DNA of 64,000 bases from Alphaproteobacteria bacterium (lineage in GTDB: Bacteria; Pseudomonadota; Alphaproteobacteria; UBA6615), in NCBI GenBank assembly GCA_021774445.1, contig JAJFJA010000056.1, forward strand, positions 82,347-146,346, read 5' to 3'. Below, in pieces: positions 47,493 through 56,679 of the stretch. The position numbers were made by a program, and so were the translations under genes. How positions within the stretch are numbered: position 1 is the stretch's first letter; each line of letters begins with the position of its first letter. Under the pieces are notes generated by a model. The model was not told where the DNA came from, did no database searches, and worked only from the letters and a program-made list of their open reading frames with translations.

Positions 47493-48686
47493 ATGTCGCT
47501 CGCCGAAGCGCATGTTGGTAATGGCTTCGTTATCAGCAGGTTGTGGACGGAAAAGCGCTATAGAAGCATATTTTTTCAAATTATTGCGTTGGCGTTGCTC
47601 ATTGCACTGATATTTTTCATTGTCAACAATACGATCGCTAACCTGCAAGCGCTTGGCGTTTCCTACGGGTTTAGGTTTCTCGCCCAGCCCTCGAATTACG
47701 ACATCAATCAGCACCTGATTGCCTATGATTCGACATCGACCCATGGCCGTGCCGCCATCGTTGGGTTGTTGAACACGGGACTGGTCGCGGTCTGCGGAAT
47801 TATCTTGGCAACGATCCTCGGGTTTACGTTCGGCGTGCTGCGACTGTCGAACAACTGGGTGATGTCGCGTATCGTCTATGTCTATATCGAAGCGACGCGG
47901 AATGTGCCGGTGTTGCTGCAGATCCTGCTGTGGCACGGCACGATCCTGAACCTTCCGACAGCCAAGAACGCTATTGTCTTCTTCTCGGGGACCTTCTTCC
48001 TGTCCAATCGTGGGCTGACCGTGCCCGGGCCGCTGCCGGAGCCGGGCTTTCAGGCTGTGCCGATCGTGTTTCTGATCGCGGTTGTCGGGGCTATTGTGTT
48101 TACCCGATGGGCGAAGCGGGTGCAGGACGAGACCGGCCGGATCTATCCCGTCTTCCTGATCAACACCGTGGCGATCATTGGGCTGCCAGTGCTTACGTTC
48201 CTGGTTACGGGGACGCCGTTGAGCTGGGAAATCGCCGAGATGGGCCGGTTCAATCTGGCCGGCGGCGTGACCCTGCGGCCGGAGTTCATGGCCTTATGGC
48301 TGGCCTTGTCGTTCTACACGGCCGCGTTCATTGCCGAGGTCGTGCGCGCCGGTATCCAATCGGTGAGCGAGGGGCAGACGGAAGCGGCCTATTCGCTAGG
48401 TTTACGCCCGGGGCGGACGACGCGAATGATCATTGTCCCGCAAGCGTTGCGGGTGATCGTGCCGCCGCTGACCAGCCAATACCTTAATCTGACGAAGAAC
48501 TCGTCGCTGGCGATCGCCATCGGCTACATGGACATTACGGCGACGCTGGGCGGGATCACGCTGAATCAAACGGGTCAGGCGATGGAGGCGGTGATGCTGC
48601 TGATGGCTGTCTACCTCAGCTTTAGCTTGCTCACCTCGCTGTTCATGAATTGGTACAATCACCATACCAAGCTGGTGGAAAGGTAG
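47493..48686 (+). CDS. aapQ: general L-amino acid ABC transporter, permease AapQ
   Basis: AapQ (397 residues), one of the two membrane subunits. It has eight or so helices, with the long loop before the C-terminal permease domain typical of AapQ. The EAA-type loop QSVSEGQTEAAYSLGLRPG contacts AapP. GGAGGG lies 6 bases before the ATG; a TTG further upstream would precede the ribosome-binding site. aapM starts 9 bases after the stop. Confidence 0.95.
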   Translation: MSLAEAHVGNGFVISRLWTEKRYRSIFFQIIALALLIALIFFIVNNTIANLQALGVSYGFRFLAQPSNYDINQHLIAYDSTSTHGRAAIVGLLNTGLVAVCGIILATILGFTFGVLRLSNNWVMSRIVYVYIEATRNVPVLLQILLWHGTILNLPTAKNAIVFFSGTFFLSNRGLTVPGPLPEPGFQAVPIVFLIAVVGAIVFTRWAKRVQDETGRIYPVFLINTVAIIGLPVLTFLVTGTPLSWEIAEMGRFNLAGGVTLRPEFMALWLALSFYTAAFIAEVVRAGIQSVSEGQTEAAYSLGLRPGRTTRMIIVPQALRVIVPPLTSQYLNLTKNSSLAIAIGYMDITATLGGITLNQTGQAMEAVMLLMAVYLSFSLLTSLFMNWYNHHTKLVER

Positions 48687-48695
48687 GAGGCGACT

Positions 48696-49799
48696 ATGAC
48701 GGATGCGCCTTACCAAGTCGGCCAGCACCCGGATCTGCCACCACCGCCCAGCACTACAGGCGTCATCGGCTGGATGCGGAACAACCTGTTCTCGTCCTGG
48801 GCGAATGCCCTGCTGACCATAGCGAGCGTTTTACTCATTTATGGCCTGGCGACGAGCCTTTACAAATGGGGATTCGCCAACGCGGACTTCCAAGGCGCAA
48901 GCCGCAATGACTGCACCTCCGGCGGGGCCTGTTGGGCGCTGATCAACGTGCGGTTCGGGCAGTTCATCTATGGCTTTTATCCCGAGAGCCAGCGCTGGCG
49001 GGTGAACCTGACTTTCATCGGTTTCCTCGTGGCGCTGTGGCCACTGCTGTTCACCGGCGCGCCGGCGCGCAAGCAGCTGCTGTGGTATGCGGGCGTGTAC
49101 CCGATCCTTGCTTTTGTGCTGCTGCTTGGCGGCTTTGGTATCGAGAAGGTTGAGACCGCCAAGTTTGGCGGCTTCATGCTGACGCTGGTGATCGGCGTTA
49201 CGGGTATCGCCGTGTCGTTGCCGCTGGGGATCATGCTGGCGCTGGGCCGGCGATCGGACATGATCTTCATCCGCGCGATCTGTGTCGGCTTTATCGAGTT
49301 CATTCGCGGCGTGCCGTTGATCACGCTGCTGTTCGTCGCGTCGACATTGCTTAGCTTCTTTCTCCCACCCGGTACCTCGTTCGACCTGTTGTTGCGGGTG
49401 CTGATCATGGTGACGTTGTTCTCATCCGCCTATATCGCGGAGGTGGTGCGCGGTGGGCTGCAGGCGATCCCGGTAGGGCAGCAGGAAGCCGCGAACTCGC
49501 TTGGGCTGGGTTATTGGAAAACCATGTATCTGATCATCCTGCCGCAAGCCCTGAAGATCTCGATACCCGGCATCGTCAATTCCTTCATCGGTTTGTTCAA
49601 AGACACGACGCTGGTGGCGATCATCGGATTGCTCGACCCACTTGGCATCGGGCGGGCGGCGCTGGCCGACACCAAGTGGCAGGGCCTCGCGGGCGAGGTC
49701 TATGTGTTCGTGGCGATCTTGTTCTTCATCTTCTCCTTCAGCATGTCTCGCTACTCCCTCTATTTGGAAAAGAAACTGCATGTGGGTCACGAGAGTTAG
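48696..49799 (+). CDS. aapM: general L-amino acid ABC transporter, permease AapM
   Basis: AapM (367 residues), the second permease subunit. Hydrophobic, with the EAA loop QAIPVGQQEAANSLGLGYWK and GFIEFIRGVPLITLLF upstream. A periplasmic segment after the first helix contains two Cys (NDCTSGGACW) that could form a disulfide. AGGAGG precedes the ATG. Cotranscribed with aapQ and aapP. Confidence 0.95.
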   Translation: MTDAPYQVGQHPDLPPPPSTTGVIGWMRNNLFSSWANALLTIASVLLIYGLATSLYKWGFANADFQGASRNDCTSGGACWALINVRFGQFIYGFYPESQRWRVNLTFIGFLVALWPLLFTGAPARKQLLWYAGVYPILAFVLLLGGFGIEKVETAKFGGFMLTLVIGVTGIAVSLPLGIMLALGRRSDMIFIRAICVGFIEFIRGVPLITLLFVASTLLSFFLPPGTSFDLLLRVLIMVTLFSSAYIAEVVRGGLQAIPVGQQEAANSLGLGYWKTMYLIILPQALKISIPGIVNSFIGLFKDTTLVAIIGLLDPLGIGRAALADTKWQGLAGEVYVFVAILFFIFSFSMSRYSLYLEKKLHVGHES

Positions 49800-49808
49800 G
49801 AGCCGTTC

Positions 49809-50591
49809 ATGAGTGAAGCGTTAGTTTCGGATGCCCCCGGCAGTGTGTCAGCGGACGATGTGCTGATTCAGATCATCGGGATGCATAAATGGTTTGGCTC
49901 TTTTCATGTTTTGAAGGATATAAACCTGACCGTGCATCGTGGCGAGAAGATCGTCGTTTGCGGCCCGTCGGGGTCGGGAAAATCGACGATGATCCGCTGT
50001 ATCAACCGCCTGGAAGAACATCAGCGCGGTCAGATCATCGTCGAGGGTATCGAGCTTACCAACGATTTGAAGAAGATCGACGAGGTGCGGCGCGAAGTCG
50101 GCATGGTGTTCCAGCAATTCAACTTGTTTCCGCATTTGACGGTGCTGGAGAACTGTTCGCTGGGGCCGATTTGGGTGCGCAAAATGCCGAAGCGCGAGGC
50201 CGAAGAGGTCGCCATGCGGTATCTCGAGCGGGTGAAAATCCCCGAGCAGGCCGCCAAGTATCCCGGGCAGTTGTCCGGCGGGCAGCAGCAGCGGGTGGCG
50301 ATCGCACGGTCGCTGTGCATGAGCCCGAACGTGATGCTGTTCGACGAGCCGACCTCGGCGCTCGATCCAGAGATGATCAAGGAAGTGCTCGACGTCATGA
50401 TCGGGCTGGCCGAGGACGGCATGACGATGTTGGTGGTGACCCATGAGATGGGTTTCGCCCGCAAGGTCGCCGACCGGGTGATCTTCATGGATGAAGGCGA
50501 GATTATCGAACAGAACAAACCGCTAGAGTTCTTCGAGAATCCGCAGTCCGAGCGGACCAAGCTTTTCTTGAGCCAGATCCTAAACCACTAA
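49809..50591 (+). CDS. aapP: general L-amino acid ABC transporter, ATP-binding protein
   Basis: AapP (260 residues): Walker [14 protein letters not shown]-loop [16 protein letters not shown], signature [16 protein letters not shown], Walker [16 protein letters not shown] and switch VVTHEMGFA. The whole matches polar amino-acid ATPases. Last gene of the aap operon, followed by a strong terminator. Confidence 0.96.
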   Translation: MSEALVSDAPGSVSADDVLIQIIGMHKWFGSFHVLKDINLTVHRGEKIVVCGPSGSGKSTMIRCINRLEEHQRGQIIVEGIELTNDLKKIDEVRREVGMVFQQFNLFPHLTVLENCSLGPIWVRKMPKREAEEVAMRYLERVKIPEQAAKYPGQLSGGQQQRVAIARSLCMSPNVMLFDEPTSALDPEMIKEVLDVMIGLAEDGMTMLVVTHEMGFARKVADRVIFMDEGEIIEQNKPLEFFENPQSERTKLFLSQILNH

Positions 50592-50611
50592 GGGCTGGCA
50601 CCTCGGAATAG

Positions 50612-50642
50612 AAAAGACCGGCGCCTGGCGCCGGTCTTTTTG
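50612..50642 (+). terminator. Rho-independent terminator after aapP
   Basis: A near-perfect 14-bp inverted repeat (AAAAGACCGGCGCC / GGCGCCGGTCTTTT) around a single base, so the tip opens to a small loop. The flanking A and T tracts let it work in both directions, suiting the convergent gene at 50660. Confidence 0.88.
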
Positions 50643-50659
50643 CGTCCGGTGGGGGACCG

Positions 50660-51466
50660 CTAGCTGCCGGTGTTTACCGCGTCCCAATATTTCTTGTTGA
50701 TCTTGCCCATGAAGATGTCATGGGACGAGGCCAGGCACTGGCGCAAGGTGGTGAAACCCACCGTGGTTTCGGCCTGACATTGGCTGTGCGCTTGGCTGGC
50801 AAGGCGCAGGCCGTCGCTCTTGGTATCCTCGACACCAAGGCTGGCGAACGCCTTGTCCCAGGCGGCGGCGCGAGCCGCATCGGTGGCGCGACCGCCGTCC
50901 GGCAGGGTGTTGATCAGCAGCGTGGTGAGCTGGGCGGCCTCAACCCGGGGGCCGCCGCGGTCGACGATGCCTGTCGCCACGGAACGCAAGGGGCCGGTGG
51001 CGATCTGAATGTCAGCGTCCGTGATCGGTTTCGGATCACCAGGCTTGGCGGTCGGTATCAAAGACAGACCGTCATCGACCTCAAGGGTAATAGACGCAAG
51101 CTCATATAACCGCATGATCGCCTGCGGCAAACTCACCTGCACCGCGAGGTGATTGCGGGCCGATGAGAAGCGGAGCGCATGGGCGACATCCAGCGGCACG
51201 ACGGTACCGTCGGCGCGCTGGCCAATGACCTTTATGGTCTGAGGGTTATGAGCCTGGTAAGGCGTCCCCTTCGATGGGGAGGCGCGGTATTCCGTCAGGC
51301 AAAAGGCCGTGAGCTGGGCGACGCATTCGCCATTTGCACAATAAAGCTGCGTCGGCTGAGCCGAAGCGACGACACCCAAAATCTGAGGCGCGGCGTTTGC
51401 GGCCGCTAAAGGCGCCATGGCCATCGGCAAGGCGATGGCTAGGGATGAGAGTAGCTTGCGCGTCAT
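50660..51466 (-). CDS. secreted hypothetical protein (268 aa)
   Basis: Signal peptide MTRKLLSSLAIALPMAMAPLAAANA, then a beta-rich first half (AHALRFSSARNHLAVQVSLP) and a helical second half. The mature protein has several cysteines (QLYCANGECVAQLTAFC in the N-terminal part, SQCQAETTVGFTTLRQC near the end). The ATG at 51466 follows AGGGGG; a longer start at 51493 would put residues before the signal peptide. No family recognised; convergent with the aap operon. Confidence 0.7.
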   Translation of the reverse strand: MTRKLLSSLAIALPMAMAPLAAANAAPQILGVVASAQPTQLYCANGECVAQLTAFCLTEYRASPSKGTPYQAHNPQTIKVIGQRADGTVVPLDVAHALRFSSARNHLAVQVSLPQAIMRLYELASITLEVDDGLSLIPTAKPGDPKPITDADIQIATGPLRSVATGIVDRGGPRVEAAQLTTLLINTLPDGGRATDAARAAAWDKAFASLGVEDTKSDGLRLASQAHSQCQAETTVGFTTLRQCLASSHDIFMGKINKKYWDAVNTGS

Positions 51467-51717
51467 ATGCGGCCCCCTCAGGCAGTGATTCAACCTGTGG
51501 TTACGGTCTCACGAGGCCCCCGGTTCGTCAACGTCATTCCCGGGTTGGGCATTCCCGGAGACGATAAAGGGCTATACCCGTACTAAAGAACTACTCCAAA
51601 ATCTCGAACGCGGTTGAAAAAGTGGTATATGTGGTACCCGATTCGGGGGCAGCCATTAACCTTTGATTATCGATTGGCCGCCCATGATTCGCCGGAATAA
51701 CCGATGCGGGTGATGCC

Positions 51718-52020
51718 ATGTACCGAGTCGGCCTGGCCGCGATTGTATTATTGGGCGCTGCCGCTTGCAGCCCCGTAAACGACCGAGGGCTTACCGTTGT
51801 ACCGCTGGTCGCAAAACCGGCGCGCTCCGTCGACAGCCTGGAGCATTGCCGGCCGGCCGCCGATGCGGAGGCGATGTTGCGGGCACATGGTTTCGAAAAG
51901 CAATCAACCTTCGTGCGTTTCGAGACTTGGGCGCATCGCACCGGCCATCGCCTGGTGATGGGCCGGCTGGATGGGCATCTATGCGTGCTGGGTCCGGAGC
52001 TCGCCGGCGACGTTACCTGA
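51718..52020 (+). CDS. putative small lipoprotein (100 aa)
   Basis: The N-terminus MYRVGLAAIVLLGAAACSPV ends in a lipobox-like AAAC, so Cys17 is probably lipidated. The mature part is 83 residues with two more cysteines (EHCRPAAD, HLCVLGPE). No known domain. The preceding 251 bases hold no gene I can support. Confidence 0.6.
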   Translation: MYRVGLAAIVLLGAAACSPVNDRGLTVVPLVAKPARSVDSLEHCRPAADAEAMLRAHGFEKQSTFVRFETWAHRTGHRLVMGRLDGHLCVLGPELAGDVT

Positions 52021-52237
52021 CCGACGGTTTCCGAAAATCCTCGATTGCGACGGCAAACCGCGCTGTTGCGGCGAGTCCGGGTTAGGTTATCGCGAACCCC
52101 GGCCGCATTGACGCGACTTGGATTGGTGAGTCTTTCGAGTCTGTTGGCGGAATGTATTCGCCGATCGGTTTAGGCCCTCGAGTGACGGGGGTGTGTGGTC
52201 AGGCGGGCCGGCGGCTGCCGACACCGTCACCTGCCCC

Positions 52238-52843
52238 TCAGCGGTGCGACCAGTTGTTGGGATCGTCCGACTCGTTCGGCGAGAGGCCGAGGATATCGCC
52301 TTTGGTGCTGACGCCGAGGCCGAGAACGGTGCGGTTAGCGTAGGCGAAGTACGACACGACCTGGTTGATTTCGAGGATCTGGCCGTCGTCGAAGCCGGCG
52401 GTGCGCATGGCCTCGATGTCGGTTTCGTCGATCAGGGCCGGGTGGGTCGTCAGTTTCTTGGCGTAGGTGAGGGCGGCTTGTTCGCGTGGGGTGAAGACTT
52501 GATCGAACGAGTCTTGTTCAAGGGCGTCGCGGATGGCGGCGGCGCGGGCGTCATCTCTGAGCAGGCGTTGCAAACCGGCGAAATGATGGTCGACGCAATA
52601 CAGGCATTTGTTGATACTGCTGACCTGCACGCCCAGGGTTTCCAGGAACCATTTCGGCACGGTGTTCGACGCGTGGTGGAGGACGTATTTGTACAACGCC
52701 ATATGGCCCTCCATGGTGTGGGGCCGGAGGCTGTGGGCCAGCATGATATTGTCGACGTTGTCGTTCGGCCCTTTGACGCGGTCGTAGAGTTGCTCGAGTC
52801 GGCCTTGTGCCTCGGCATAGGGAACCGTTGTTAACCAGGTCAC
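52238..52843 (-). CDS. AhpD-like peroxidase-related protein (carboxymuconolactone decarboxylase family)
   Basis: A 201-residue all-helical protein of the AhpD superfamily (uncharacterised peroxidase-related type). It holds the redox motif C-x2-C-x3-H in NKCLYCVDHHFAG, the AhpD catalytic pattern, and the tail QVVSYFAYANRTVLGLGV typical of this subgroup. Such proteins can reduce peroxides or act as thiol-dependent reductases. It is the last gene of the minus-strand cluster, 31 bases behind the amidohydrolase. Confidence 0.88.
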   Translation of the reverse strand: MTWLTTVPYAEAQGRLEQLYDRVKGPNDNVDNIMLAHSLRPHTMEGHMALYKYVLHHASNTVPKWFLETLGVQVSSINKCLYCVDHHFAGLQRLLRDDARAAAIRDALEQDSFDQVFTPREQAALTYAKKLTTHPALIDETDIEAMRTAGFDDGQILEINQVVSYFAYANRTVLGLGVSTKGDILGLSPNESDDPNNWSHR

Positions 52844-52874
52844 TGTGGCCTCCGTTTGTGCGTACGCTTGGGCA

Positions 52875-54215
52875 TCAATCGGCGAGGCGGGCGACGGTCC
52901 GTGCGGCCTGGCGGTAGGCCGGTTCCAGATCGGTTGTTTGGATCTGCTTGTGGCGCACTACTTCGCGACCTTCGACAAACAGGTCCCGGACCGTGAAGGG
53001 GCCGCAGAGGACGAGCGCCGCGACGGGGTCCCAAGACCCTGACGCCTCGAGTCCCGCGACATCCCAGATCGCAAGATCGGCGCGCTTGCCGATTGCCAAG
53101 CTCCCGCAGTCGGGACGGCCGAGAACCTGCGCGCCGCCCAGCGTGGCGATCTCCAGCGCCTCGCGGGCGCTCATGGCGTTCGCGCCGTTCCGTACGCGCT
53201 GCAGGAGCAGCGCTTGTCGTGCTTCGGACAGCAGGTGGGCGGCATCATTGGACGCCGATCCGTCGACACCCAGTCCGACCTTGACATTGTTGTCGCGCAT
53301 GGCGCGCACGGGGGCAATGCCGGACCCGAGCCGACAGTTGGAGCAGGGGCAGTGGGCGACCCCGGTGCCGGTGGCGGCAAACAGATCAATCTCCTGCGGC
53401 GCGAGTTTCACACAATGGGCGTGCCAGACATCGTCGCCGACCCAGCCGAGCTCTTCGGCATATTGGCCCGGGCGGCAGCCGAATTTCTCTTCGGAATAGG
53501 CAATGTCCTCATCGTTTTCCGCCAGATGGGTATGCAGCATCACCTGTTTTTCGCGGGCCAGGATAGCGCTGTCACGCATCAGCTCGCGGCTAACCGAGAA
53601 AGGCGAACAGGGGGCGAGGCCGACCCGGACCATGGCGCCGTCGTCCGGGTCATGGAAGCGGTCGATCACGCGAATGCTGTCCTCGAGAATGTCCGCCTCG
53701 GCCTCGACCAGGCTGTCGGGTGGTAGACCGCCGGCGCTTTCACCGATGCTCATGGCGCCGCGGGTGGGATGAAAGCGAATGCCGACGGTTGCGGCAGCCG
53801 CGATGGTGTCGTCGAGGCGGACGCCATTGGGATAGAGATAAAGGTGATCGGAACTCATGGTGCAGCCGGAAAGAGCCAGTTCCGCGAGGCCGACTTGGGC
53901 GGAGAGGAACATGTCGTCCGGCGTCATGCGGGACCAGATCGGGTAAAGGGTCTGCAGCCAGCCGAAGAGCAGCGCGTCTTGGCCACCGGGGACCGCCCTG
54001 GTCAGGGTCTGATAGAGGTGGTGGTGGGTATTCACCAATCCCGGCGTGACAACGCAGCCACTGGCATCGACGACGTTGTCGGCGCTCTGCGGCAGGTCGG
54101 TGCCGACGGATTTGATCACACCGTGCTCGGCAAACAGCCCACCGCCGGCGATTTCTTCGCGCCGGTCGTTCATGGTGACCAGGCTGTCGGCGTTCTTGAT
54201 CAGCAGCGTCGTCAT
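52875..54215 (-). CDS. amidohydrolase, 8-oxoguanine deaminase / AtzB-TrzN group
   Basis: A 446-residue metal-dependent hydrolase that would cleave C-N bonds of a purine or other N-heterocycle. Metal ligands: VNTHHHLYQT (HxH), MLHTHLAEND (His), WHAHCVKL (His) and GVDGSASND (Asp). The words GCTMSSDHLYLYPNG and CPCSNCRLGSG match 8-oxoguanine deaminases and hydroxydechloroatrazine hydrolases; the two groups are close and the true substrate may differ. The stop of the upstream dioxygenase overlaps its start by ATGA, indicating joint translation. Confidence 0.87.
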   Translation of the reverse strand: MTTLLIKNADSLVTMNDRREEIAGGGLFAEHGVIKSVGTDLPQSADNVVDASGCVVTPGLVNTHHHLYQTLTRAVPGGQDALLFGWLQTLYPIWSRMTPDDMFLSAQVGLAELALSGCTMSSDHLYLYPNGVRLDDTIAAAATVGIRFHPTRGAMSIGESAGGLPPDSLVEAEADILEDSIRVIDRFHDPDDGAMVRVGLAPCSPFSVSRELMRDSAILAREKQVMLHTHLAENDEDIAYSEEKFGCRPGQYAEELGWVGDDVWHAHCVKLAPQEIDLFAATGTGVAHCPCSNCRLGSGIAPVRAMRDNNVKVGLGVDGSASNDAAHLLSEARQALLLQRVRNGANAMSAREALEIATLGGAQVLGRPDCGSLAIGKRADLAIWDVAGLEASGSWDPVAALVLCGPFTVRDLFVEGREVVRHKQIQTTDLEPAYRQAARTVARLAD

Positions 54216-55336
54216 AACTTCCTGGACATGGTGGTGTCGCGGACCGCTTGCAGGAAGTCGACGAAATCGGTGCCGCCGGTGCCCTTCTCTCGTGCCGCCA
54301 TTCCGGAGGGTACGGCGATGTAGTCATGGGCCAGCTTGATATGCTTGCTGCGGAAGACGCCGATCTCGCGGATGACAGCGTTGTAGGCGTCTTCGAGCCG
54401 CTTTGCGCCAGCCTCGGCGCGTGCCCTGACGTTCGACAGGCGGGCGACGTCGTTGACGAAGTTTTGGTGTTTGGGCGGCATATAGCTGCGCATCTTTTGT
54501 AGATACGCGCCGGCGGAGGCGCTGGGATGATCGACGGAAACCAGGGCGTCGAGGGATTGGATCAGGGAACTTTGCGCCGCCGAGCCGCCGATAAGCGTCC
54601 GCGGTTCAGCCGAGACGCCGTCATAGACCAATCCCGGCGCCGGCCAACCGGCCACGAAGGGCCGCACACGATGGTAGAAGATGTAGGGATCGCACCATTC
54701 ATACATGCGTTCCGTCGCGGTCTGCACGGGCCGCGTGGTTTCGGCGATGGCGTCGAGCAAGTTCGAAAGCTCGGTATCGGTTGCGTCCCGGGACGCCGCC
54801 ACGGCCCGGTGAACGAGCGACAGCAGCGGCGCACCGGCCAGCTCGACACCGAGAGAGGCGATGAAAAACCAGCTCTCGTCGACACCGCCGAGGAACGAGA
54901 CGAGCATGTCGGCGTTGTCCGCTGAAACCGGTCGGTTGGTGTCGACCCGGCGCCAGTTCCACAACGCCATGGATCCGTAATGAACGATGGCGGGCCGTCC
55001 CATCTCATCGGCAAGGGCGCAGAGAGGAACGGCGACAGTGGGCGGTAAAGTAAGATGGGGCTCGGCCCCTGACCAAACCCAGCCATTGGCGAAAACGGTC
55101 AGTAAGAGTAGCGCGCGTTCCCGTTCCGCTTCAGTCGTTAGGGTAAGCGGGTCGAGTAGGGGCAGCGCCGCGAGCTTGTCCCGAAGCCGGCGACCGCGGA
55201 TGAACGTTGGCAGGTCGGCGGCAATCTCATCCCACGCGGCGTAGGTCTCCGGCAGACGGCGCAGCGGATCAGACGCGGCCACGAAACCGTTTTTCCGGTC
55301 GATCCCGTAATCCTCGAGAGCCAGCAAGCCGGCCAT
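54212..55336 (-). CDS. indoleamine 2,3-dioxygenase-family haem protein
   Basis: A 374-residue member of the IDO superfamily, whose enzymes insert dioxygen into the indole 2,3 bond; PrnB of pyrrolnitrin synthesis is a distant relative. Conserved features: proximal haem ligand His332 in FRSKHIKLAHDYI, substrate region GGSAAQSSLIQSLDALVSVDH, and GTGGTDFVDFLQ near the C-terminus. Length is close to bacterial IDO (about 380-400). Tryptophan may not be the substrate, since no formamidase or kynureninase gene is adjacent. Overlaps the amidohydrolase gene. Confidence 0.87.
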   Translation of the reverse strand: MAGLLALEDYGIDRKNGFVAASDPLRRLPETYAAWDEIAADLPTFIRGRRLRDKLAALPLLDPLTLTTEAERERALLLLTVFANGWVWSGAEPHLTLPPTVAVPLCALADEMGRPAIVHYGSMALWNWRRVDTNRPVSADNADMLVSFLGGVDESWFFIASLGVELAGAPLLSLVHRAVAASRDATDTELSNLLDAIAETTRPVQTATERMYEWCDPYIFYHRVRPFVAGWPAPGLVYDGVSAEPRTLIGGSAAQSSLIQSLDALVSVDHPSASAGAYLQKMRSYMPPKHQNFVNDVARLSNVRARAEAGAKRLEDAYNAVIREIGVFRSKHIKLAHDYIAVPSGMAAREKGTGGTDFVDFLQAVRDTTMSRKL

Positions 55337-55368
55337 CGCGATGCCTCAGTTAACTTGTGATTGCGTCG

Positions 55369-56673
55369 TTATGAACTGCGTTTGTCGGTAAAACGTGCGG
55401 GTTTTATCTGACCTTCGAAGGCGCGCGCGACGGTGCCCTTTGGCACATGGACAACGCGCGGTGTGACCTCGAACGCGCGTTTGACGTCGGATTTCAAGTC
55501 GGCTTCGGCTGTTCCTCGCTCAGTCGTTTCGGCAAACTCGACATGGATATCCAGTTCGTCGCGGTCGTTTTCGGAGATTACCTCGGCGCGGAAATCGGCA
55601 ACATCGTCACGGCGAAACATGAGGTCCTCGAAATCCGTGAAGCCGATGTTGGCCCCGCGAACCTTGACGAAACCGGCCGTTCGGTGCGCGTGCTTGATGA
55701 CCGGAAAAACGTCATACGGCGAATTTTGCGGTTGGCCAGGGCGCATGGCCACAATATCGCCGGTGTTCCAGCGGATGAACGGGGTCATGTTATTGGTGAC
55801 AAGGGAGGTGACGAGCAACAGGCCCTCTTCACCCTCGCCAACTGGCTCATACGTCTCCTGATCGACGACCTCGGGATAACAGAAATCCGCCCAGAAGCGG
55901 AAACCGTCATGGGCCGCGTCTTCGCCGGCAAGCATCATCAGCTCGGTCATACCAAAGCTATCGTGGACGCTGGCGCCCCAGATGTCGGACAGTTTCTTTC
56001 GCTTTGAGACCGACAGCGGCTCGGCGGTGCAGAGGATTTTGGCGATGCTGGAGGCCGACGTGTCGACGCCTTCGCTGCGGGCGAGGTTACCCAATTGAAT
56101 GCCGTAGCTTGCCATGCCGATCCAGGCCGTGGGTGCGAACAGATTTATCAAATCGATCTGGGCCGGAGAGGGCAGATTGTTGCCGCCGCCCGCCCACACC
56201 ATGCCGTTGCCAAGTTGGCAGCCGGCGCGCGCCATCATGTGGCCGGCGGGATGGATGCCGAGGGGCAGCGACATATGTACGATGTCGTCGTCGCCAAAAC
56301 CGGCAAGATCGAGCACACGCATGAATCCGGCCATGCCGAAACGCACGTCCTCGGCAGTGCGCGGATAAAACAGCGGCCGTCCGGTGGAGCCGCCGGAGCG
56401 CCAATATTCGCTGACCTCGGTACGGGAGCCGATGCAGAATTCTTGGTAGAAATCCTGCGGACTTAAAGCACGGAGATCATCCTTATTCAGAATCGGCAGT
56501 TTGGCCCATTCTTCGGGTTGGCAAACATGATCGAGATTGACCCCCTCGAGCCCGGCGGCGAGGTAGGGCGACCGCCGCGCGTGGATGACGGCTTGGCGCC
56601 GACGTCGCTCTTGGATGGCGAGCAAAACCTCGGTGCTTTCGGGGATCAACAGATCGGGTTTTTTGGCGGTCAT
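55369..56673 (-). CDS. PaaK-like acyl-adenylate-forming CoA ligase
   Basis: A 434-residue AMP-binding enzyme of the phenylacetate-CoA ligase type. The phosphate-binding loop is YWRSGGSTGRPLFYPRT, the adenine region HDSFGMTELMML, and the hinge IRWNTGDIVAMRPG; the C-terminal domain includes VKVRGANIGFTDFEDL. It would activate a carboxylic acid as a CoA thioester. The P-loop differs from the commoner SSGTTGKPT form, as in other family outliers. It lies 32 bases upstream of the dioxygenase gene and 6 bases after the second Fe-S protein gene. Confidence 0.86.
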   Translation of the reverse strand: MTAKKPDLLIPESTEVLLAIQERRRRQAVIHARRSPYLAAGLEGVNLDHVCQPEEWAKLPILNKDDLRALSPQDFYQEFCIGSRTEVSEYWRSGGSTGRPLFYPRTAEDVRFGMAGFMRVLDLAGFGDDDIVHMSLPLGIHPAGHMMARAGCQLGNGMVWAGGGNNLPSPAQIDLINLFAPTAWIGMASYGIQLGNLARSEGVDTSASSIAKILCTAEPLSVSKRKKLSDIWGASVHDSFGMTELMMLAGEDAAHDGFRFWADFCYPEVVDQETYEPVGEGEEGLLLVTSLVTNNMTPFIRWNTGDIVAMRPGQPQNSPYDVFPVIKHAHRTAGFVKVRGANIGFTDFEDLMFRRDDVADFRAEVISENDRDELDIHVEFAETTERGTAEADLKSDVKRAFEVTPRVVHVPKGTVARAFEGQIKPARFTDKRSS

Positions 56674-56679
56674 GGTGGT

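Noticed and set aside
51656..51670. CtrA-like site TTAA-N7-TTAT
   Set aside because: One mismatch from TTAA-N7-TTAA; several such matches are expected by chance in a window of this size.
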